From Caldithrix sp964532875 (GTDB lineage: Bacteria; Calditrichota; Calditrichia; Calditrichales; Calditrichaceae): a stretch of DNA of 28,306 nt. The stretch spans positions 1 to 28,306 of the forward strand of contig CAZHIZ010000030.1 of NCBI GenBank assembly GCA_964532875.1, written 5' to 3'. The translations under genes and the position numbers were made by a program. Shown in pieces: positions 23,865 to 28,306 of this stretch (positions are counted from its first letter, which is position 1; the number at the start of each line of letters is the position of its first letter). The notes beneath the pieces are model-generated. The model ran no database searches. It saw only the letters and a program-made list of their open reading frames with translations, and was not told the origin of the DNA.

Positions 23865-25451
23865 TTAATGGGCGCGGGCATGGGTAACCAAAGGTCGTCC
23901 GCCCCGCATGCGAAAACTGCTGATGATCTGCTCTGCTTTATTAAAAGGAACCGTAATAAACGAAAATTTTTCCAGAACCTGAATATCGTCGATTTGTCGG
24001 GGTTTAATGGCCACCCGCCCGCGAATGAGTTCGATCAGCTTCTTGGAATTGATTTTATCCTTCTTGCCCAAAGCGATAAACAGACGCGTTTTACCTTCTT
24101 TGTCCAGCGAAGACCCTTTGGAGCCGCTTTCGCGGATTTCGTCGTAGGTAGCGGGATCGATCTCCGCTTCGAAGCTGTAATTGAGTAAGGCCGCGACTAC
24201 TTCCGTTGGGCTTTTGTCCTGCAAAAGTTGTTTGGCCCAATTGTAGTACTTTTTGTCCAAAGTGCTTTCCATGAGAGTCGATAAATCGTCTTCGATTTTT
24301 TTCTTTTTAGCCTGAATCACGTCGTCCACTTTAGGTAATCTTTGTTTTTTGATATCGGCTTTGGCCATGCGTTGAATGAACAGCAAACGCTTGTATTCTC
24401 CGGGCGTAATAAAGGTGATGGCCGTGCCTTCGTTGCCGGCACGTCCGGTGCGCCCGATGCGGTGCACGTAAGATTCCGGATCCTGAGGCAACGCGTAGTT
24501 GATCACATGGGTTAAATTGTTCACGTCGATGCCGCGTGCGGCCACATCCGTGGCTACCAGGATGTGCGTGCGCTGCTTTTTGAATTTGTTGAGCGTGCGT
24601 TCCCGTTGTGCCTGAGAAATATTACCGTGCAGTGCTTCGGCATCGTAACCGCGGTCGATTAAGCGATTGGCTACCTGATCGGCATCGTTTTTAGTGCGAC
24701 AGAATACCAAACCGTAAAAATCCGTTTCCATATCGATGATACGGCAAAGGGCTTCAAATTTTTCGGACGCTCTGATTTCGTAATAAATTTGTTCGGTTAA
24801 ATTGGTCGTTAGCGGTTTTTTCTTAACCGTAATAAATTCGTAGCCGTTCATGTATTTGCGGGCCAGTTCCTTGATGCGTGCCGGAATGGTGGCCGAAAAC
24901 AATAGGGTGCGTTTTTGGGGATTGGTGTGGGTCATTATTTTTTCAATGTCATCGATAAAGCCCATATTGAGCATCTCGTCGGCTTCGTCCAAAATTAAAT
25001 GTTCGATCCGATCCAATTTCAGAGTCTTGCGCTTGATGTGGTCGATGACGCGACCCGGAGTGCCCACGACGATGTGAATACCCTGTTTGAGCCGGCGTAA
25101 TTGCTGGTCGATGGATTGTCCGCCGTAAATGGGAACAACGCGAATATCTCGTTGACCTTTTAAGGAATTAATCTCTTCGGAAACCTGCACGGCCAATTCC
25201 CGCGTGGGAGCCAGAATAAGGGCTTGAACGGAGCGGGCAGCAGGATCGATCATTTCGATAAGGGGCAGGCCGAAAGCAGCGGTCTTGCCCGTTCCGGTTT
25301 GGGCCTGCGCAATGATGTTGGTGTCGTCTTTAAGCATCACGGGGATGGTCAGGGCTTGAATATCGGTCGGCTCTTCAAATCCCTTGGTTTTAATAGCGGA
25401 TAGCGATTCGGCAGTAAGGCCGAGTTCGTCAAATGATTTTGTGCTCATCAT
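23865..25451 (-). CDS. deaD: DEAD-box RNA helicase with DbpA-like RNA-binding tail
   Basis: An ATP-dependent RNA helicase (528 aa) of the CsdA/DeaD type, acting in ribosome assembly or mRNA turnover. The motifs are in order: Q motif around P28-P37, motif I AQTGTGKT (K56), Ia PTRELA (82-87), II DEAD (155-158), III SAT (186-188), then TDVAARGIDV and HRIGRTGRAG. After a charged stretch, residues of about 450-520 match the DbpA RNA-binding domain (TRLFIALGKKDKINSKKLIE). True DbpA is shorter and specific for 23S helix 92; DeaD proteins share the fold with broader use, so the symbol is a best fit. ATG 25451 and ATG 25448 are both possible starts. It converges on the glycosyltransferase gene, 40 bp apart. 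Confidence 0.95.
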   Translation of the reverse strand: MMSTKSFDELGLTAESLSAIKTKGFEEPTDIQALTIPVMLKDDTNIIAQAQTGTGKTAAFGLPLIEMIDPAARSVQALILAPTRELAVQVSEEINSLKGQRDIRVVPIYGGQSIDQQLRRLKQGIHIVVGTPGRVIDHIKRKTLKLDRIEHLILDEADEMLNMGFIDDIEKIMTHTNPQKRTLLFSATIPARIKELARKYMNGYEFITVKKKPLTTNLTEQIYYEIRASEKFEALCRIIDMETDFYGLVFCRTKNDADQVANRLIDRGYDAEALHGNISQAQRERTLNKFKKQRTHILVATDVAARGIDVNNLTHVINYALPQDPESYVHRIGRTGRAGNEGTAITFITPGEYKRLLFIQRMAKADIKKQRLPKVDDVIQAKKKKIEDDLSTLMESTLDKKYYNWAKQLLQDKSPTEVVAALLNYSFEAEIDPATYDEIRESGSKGSSLDKEGKTRLFIALGKKDKINSKKLIELIRGRVAIKPRQIDDIQVLEKFSFITVPFNKAEQIISSFRMRGGRPLVTHARAH

Positions 25452-25843
25452 GTAAAAAAATCTTTCTTTGGTTACGCATCGGTTTTTAATCGAAGTAAAA
25501 CGAAGGCTGTTCTAAAACCGTAAAACTACGGGCTTGCTTCAACGCCTTTTGTCATTGCGCGCGAAACGCGTGTTCCGCGTAAGGCTCCGGGGAACAACTT
25601 CGGCTTATGGTTTCGGGATGTGCTTGCCGACGGGCGGAAAGAATAACCGGGAAATTCTATTGCAGGCAAAATCTAAAAAACCAACGCGACAATTAGTTAG
25701 CTTCGGGTACCTCGAACGATGTCATTTAATGTAAACGACGATCGATGGTCACTTTTCGCTAAAGGGCATACCGATACGTCGCATTATTGATCGGAGTAAC
25801 ATACGAATATTCTGCGGCATATCCAAATATTAAAGGAAAAAAA
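25452..25843. other. Gene-free intergenic stretch with a palindromic repeat-like element
   Basis: About 390 bp between the helicase start and the isocitrate dehydrogenase terminator. I find no convincing gene: the one open frame on the plus strand (25534-25734) has a biased composition, no ribosome binding site and no family resemblance. The segment holds a GTCATTG-plus-palindrome element at 25547-25579, described separately. It must also contain the helicase promoter, but I could not pick out a clear one. It could be the remains of a decayed mobile or repeat element; that is inference. Confidence 0.5.
25547..25579 (+). repeat. TTTTGTCATTG plus palindrome, possible dispersed repeat, copy 1
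   Basis: TTTTGTCATTG at 25547-25557 is followed by the near-perfect palindrome CGCGAAACGCGTGTTCCGCG (25560-25579, one mismatched pair). The same 11-base head occurs at 28270-28280, again in front of a palindrome. A head of this kind followed by GC-rich inverted sequence recalls REP- or MITE-type intergenic repeats. Two copies in one window are suggestive but not proof. Confidence 0.35.
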
Positions 25844-25875
25844 GAAGTTCGGCTTTGATAAGGTAGCCGAACTTC
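25832..25875 (-). terminator. Intrinsic terminator of the isocitrate dehydrogenase gene
   Basis: Read on the minus strand, a perfect 11-bp inverted repeat (GAAGTTCGGCT and AGCCGAACTTC, arms 25865-25875 and 25844-25854, 10-nt loop) is followed immediately by seven T residues and another T run. It begins 14 bp beyond the stop codon of the gene, so read-through into the helicase gene should be low. Confidence 0.93.
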
Positions 25876-25889
25876 CGGGAACAGAGACG

Positions 25890-28118
25890 TTAAAAGGTAT
25901 CGATAATCCTATTTAAAGTGGGGCTGGGGCGCATTTCTTTTTCGACCAGGGTTTCATCCGGTTTGTAATATCCGCCGATATTCACCGCATGTCCCTGTGC
26001 GGCCAACAGCTCCTGATTGATTTTCGCTTCGTTGGCTTTCAATTCTTGCGCCATGCGTGCAAAACGTTCTTTCATTTCAGGATCTTCATCCTGCTCGGCC
26101 AGGGATTCGGCCCAGTACATGGCCAGGTAGAATGTGCTGCCGCGGTTGTCCAGTTCGTTAACCTTACGCGAAGGCATTTTACCGTTTTCCAGATATTTAC
26201 TCACCGCCTGATCCAATGTTTTGGCCAGCAGGGCGGCCTTCTTGTTACCCGTTTTTTCGTGAATCATTTCCAGAGAAGGCACCAGGGCACAATATTCGCC
26301 CAGAGAATCCCAGCGCAAATGGCCTTCTTCCAAAAATTGTTGCACGTGTTTGGGAGCCGAACCACCGGCGCCTGTTTCGAACAAACCGCCGCCTTTTAAC
26401 AAAGGAACGATGGACAGCATGCGCGCACTGGTACCCAGTTCGAGAATGGGGAACAAATCGGTTAGAAAATCACGCAGGACATTGCCGGTTACGCTGATGG
26501 TATCTTCCCCGCGTCGTACCCGTTCCAGAGAAAAACGCATGGCGTCGTCCGGACGCATGATGCGGATGTCCAGACCGGAAAGGTCGTGTTGTTTCAAATA
26601 TTTTTCCACTTTTTTAATGATTTCCCGATCGTGTGCGCGGCGGTCATCCAACCAGAAGATAGCCGGCGATCCGCTTTCGCGAGCGCGTTTAACAGCCAGA
26701 CGTACCCAATCCTGAATGGGAATATCTTTGGCCTGGCACATTCTGAAAATATCGCCTTTTTCCACGGGCTGTTCCAATAAGGTATTCCCCTCTTTGTCCA
26801 CGCAGCGAATGATTCCTTCACCCGCCGCTTCGAAGGTTTTGTCGTGCGAACCGTATTCTTCGGCTTTTTGGGCCATTAAACCCACATTGGAAACATCGCC
26901 CATGGTAGCGGGATCGAATTGTCCGTTTTTCTGGCAATCTTCAATAACCACCTGGTAGATCGTGGCATAGCTGCGATCCGGAATCATGGCCAGAGTGTCT
27001 TGCAGTTCACCGTGTTTATTCCACATTTTGCCACCGTCGCGGATGACCACCGGCATGGAAGCATCGATGATGACTTTGTTGGGCAAATGTAAGTTGGTGA
27101 TGCCTTTGGCGCTATCTACCATGGCCAAATCCGGGCGCTTTTCGTACACGGCATTAATGTCGGCTTCGATTTCGGCGCGCTTTTCTTCGGGCAGTTTTTT
27201 AATCTTTTCCAGAATGTCGGCCAATCCGTTGTTGACATTGGCTCCGATTTCTTTCAGGGTTTCGGCGTGCTTTTCCAGAGCGTCCTTGTAATAAACGGAA
27301 ACGGCATGGCCGAACATGATGGGATCGGAAACTTTCATCATGGTTGCTTTCAAATGCAGAGAAAGCAAAATATCGTCCTTCTTGGCTTCTTCGATTTTTT
27401 GCGCGTAAAAGTTTCGCAATTCACGCACATTCATGACGGCCGCATCCAGCACTTCGCCTTCCAATAAGGGCAGGCTTTCCTTAAGAACGGTGACGTTACC
27501 CGCTTTGTCCACATATTCGATGCGGGCATCGGTCGCCTTTTCTAAGGTAATGGATTTTTCACTGCCGTAATAATCGCCTTTTTCCATGTGCCCCACGCGT
27601 GTTTTGGAGCCTTCTTTAGGCCAGGGTTTCATCATTTTGTGGGGATTTTTCTTGGCAAATGCTTTTACGGCCGGCGCCGGACGACGATCGGAATTGCCTT
27701 CACGCAAAACCGGATTAACTGCGGAACCCAGCACTTTGGCAAAGCGGGCTTGCAGGGCTTTTTCTTCGTCCGTTTTGGCCTCTTCGGGATAATCCGGCAC
27801 GTTAAAACCTTTTTCCTGCAATTCCTTAATGGCCGCCTGCAACTGGGGAACCGAAGCGCTGATGTTCGGTAGCTTGATGATGTTGGTGTCCGGATGTTGG
27901 GTGAGTTCACCCAATTCTTTCAGGGCATCCGGCACCCGCTGTTCTTCTCTCAAATAATCCGGGAAATTGGCCAGAATACGTCCGGCCAGAGAGATGTCCT
28001 TTATTTCGATCTCGATATTGGTGTTTTTGGTGAAAGCTTTAATAACGGGTAGTAAAGAAAAGCTGGCCAGATAGGGCGCTTCATCGGTTTTGGTCCAATA
28101 GATTTTAGATGTTTTCAT
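25890..28118 (-). CDS. icd: NADP-dependent isocitrate dehydrogenase, monomeric type
   Basis: At 742 aa this is the monomeric IDH class (about 740 aa), not the roughly 415-residue dimeric enzyme. It converts isocitrate to 2-oxoglutarate and NADPH in the TCA cycle. Family landmarks include LREGNSDRRPAPAVKAFA near residues 140-156, LLSLHLKATMMKVSDPIMFG, the DASMPVVIRDGGKMWNKHGE block, MIPDRSYATIYQVV, GDVSNVGLMAQKAEEYGSHD, FWLDDRRAHDREI with the paired aspartates expected to bind metal-isocitrate, and the C-terminal SPTLNRIIDTF. The start ATG has GAGG 8 nt upstream on the minus strand. It has its own promoter candidate and terminator, so it is likely a single-gene unit. Sometimes named icd2 or idh. 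Confidence 0.97.
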   Translation of the reverse strand: MKTSKIYWTKTDEAPYLASFSLLPVIKAFTKNTNIEIEIKDISLAGRILANFPDYLREEQRVPDALKELGELTQHPDTNIIKLPNISASVPQLQAAIKELQEKGFNVPDYPEEAKTDEEKALQARFAKVLGSAVNPVLREGNSDRRPAPAVKAFAKKNPHKMMKPWPKEGSKTRVGHMEKGDYYGSEKSITLEKATDARIEYVDKAGNVTVLKESLPLLEGEVLDAAVMNVRELRNFYAQKIEEAKKDDILLSLHLKATMMKVSDPIMFGHAVSVYYKDALEKHAETLKEIGANVNNGLADILEKIKKLPEEKRAEIEADINAVYEKRPDLAMVDSAKGITNLHLPNKVIIDASMPVVIRDGGKMWNKHGELQDTLAMIPDRSYATIYQVVIEDCQKNGQFDPATMGDVSNVGLMAQKAEEYGSHDKTFEAAGEGIIRCVDKEGNTLLEQPVEKGDIFRMCQAKDIPIQDWVRLAVKRARESGSPAIFWLDDRRAHDREIIKKVEKYLKQHDLSGLDIRIMRPDDAMRFSLERVRRGEDTISVTGNVLRDFLTDLFPILELGTSARMLSIVPLLKGGGLFETGAGGSAPKHVQQFLEEGHLRWDSLGEYCALVPSLEMIHEKTGNKKAALLAKTLDQAVSKYLENGKMPSRKVNELDNRGSTFYLAMYWAESLAEQDEDPEMKERFARMAQELKANEAKINQELLAAQGHAVNIGGYYKPDETLVEKEMRPSPTLNRIIDTF

Positions 28119-28156
28119 CGTGTTTTCCTCGATTCTATTTTAGATGGTTGACAGTT

Positions 28157-28184
28157 AAAAACCGCCGGGTGTTCGACGGTTTTT
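28157..28184. terminator. Hairpin with A/T flanks upstream of the isocitrate dehydrogenase gene
   Basis: AAAAACCG (28157-28164) pairs with CGGTTTTT (28177-28184), extended by two more pairs past one mismatch, with a 6-base loop. The flanking A and T runs make it a possible terminator in either direction. It lies between the promoter candidate at 28213-28244 and the start codon, so if transcribed with icd it sits in the 5' leader and could act as an attenuator. No second, competing hairpin is evident. Confidence 0.5.
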
Positions 28185-28212
28185 GCCCGTTTGTTCCGTT
28201 TTATTGACTCCG

Positions 28213-28244
28213 CTAAGTTAATCAAAAAAGCCGGTATTCCGCAA
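28213..28244 (-). promoter_or_regulatory. Candidate FCB-type promoter for the isocitrate dehydrogenase gene
   Basis: On the minus strand TTG (complement of 28242-28244), a 21-bp spacer and TAACTTAG (complement of 28213-28220) follow the same layout as the elements before the chemosensory operon and the deoxynucleoside kinase gene. The resulting leader would be roughly 90 bases and include the hairpin at 28157-28184. Inferred from pattern only. Confidence 0.45.
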
Positions 28245-28269
28245 TAAAAAAGGTAAGGTTTTTGGGGGA

Positions 28270-28300
28270 TTTTGTCATTGGGCCGAAAGGGAATCCCTTT
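28270..28300 (+). repeat. TTTTGTCATTG plus palindrome, possible dispersed repeat, copy 2
   Basis: TTTTGTCATTG (28270-28280) is followed by CGAAAGG and the perfect interrupted palindrome AAAGGGAATCCCTTT (28286-28300). It shares its head with the element at 25547 and may continue past the window end. The body differs between the copies apart from the CGAAA following the head, so if related they are diverged. Confidence 0.35.
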
Positions 28301-28306
28301 GTTATT

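Noticed and set aside
25452..25530. Search for a promoter directly upstream of the helicase gene on the minus strand
   Set aside because: No TTG and TAnnTT pair at the 20-22 bp spacing seen for the other three genes; nothing definite to report.
25534..25734. Plus-strand 66-codon open frame in the gap upstream of the helicase gene
   Set aside because: No ribosome binding site, arginine-rich nonsense-like composition, and it overlaps the palindromic element.
25989..27872. Several plus-strand frames opposite the isocitrate dehydrogenase gene
   Set aside because: The minus strand encodes a full-length, well-conserved enzyme across the whole stretch; these are shadows.
1..28306. CRISPR arrays, insertion sequences, phage genes, tRNA or rRNA genes
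   Set aside because: No regularly spaced direct repeats, transposase or integrase motifs, or structural-RNA sequences were seen on either strand.

Overview
The window looks like a chromosomal segment of a Gram-negative bacterium of moderate GC content. It holds the distal half of the S10/spc/alpha ribosomal-protein cluster, a long chemosensory operon, a few metabolic genes, and a large NADP-isocitrate dehydrogenase gene. Features pointing to the FCB superphylum are the zinc-binding short form of S14, rpsD placed between rpsK and rpoA, a long acidic tail on L17, promoter-like elements of the form TTG-N20-22-TAnnTT, and a periplasmic protein with a TonB-type domain. A Calditrichota (Caldithrix-like) origin is my best guess. 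It rests on overall impression and not on any database search.

Positions 1-9272 (+ strand) carry rplX (5' end cut by the window edge), rplE, rpsN/rpsZ, rpsH, rplF, rplR, rpsE, rpmD, rplO, secY, map, infA, rpmJ, rpsM, rpsK, rpsD, rpoA and rplQ. Intergenic gaps are very short, and a strong intrinsic terminator follows rplQ. No adk lies between secY and map. Several genes start with TTG or GTG.

Positions 9379-21701 (+ strand) form an apparent single transcription unit with gaps of 7-46 bp. Its genes encode a secreted GHL10-type glycosidase-like protein, a ParA-type ATPase, a response regulator with a winged-helix-like head and a roughly 200-residue acidic linker, CheW, a two-TM methyl-accepting chemotaxis protein, a 1769-residue ChpA-like CheA with several Hpt-like modules and a terminal receiver, and a secreted beta-helix/TonB_C fusion. 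This resembles pilus-type chemosensory systems (Pil-Chp, Frz, Dif) rather than a flagellar one. No flagellar gene, CheR, CheB, CheC or CheZ is present in the window. The ParA gene suggests that the receptor array or its output is positioned in the cell. The two exported proteins at the ends may link the pathway to the cell surface or to surface polymers. This is the least ordinary part of the window.

Positions 21842-23824 (+ strand) hold a deoxynucleoside kinase and an overlapping GT4-type glycosyltransferase. A DEAD-box RNA helicase with a DbpA-like RNA-binding tail (- strand) converges on them. Upstream of the helicase is a roughly 390-bp gene-free stretch containing a small palindromic element. 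The monomeric NADP-dependent isocitrate dehydrogenase (- strand) follows, with its own terminator and promoter candidate. No tRNA, rRNA, CRISPR array, transposase or phage gene is visible.
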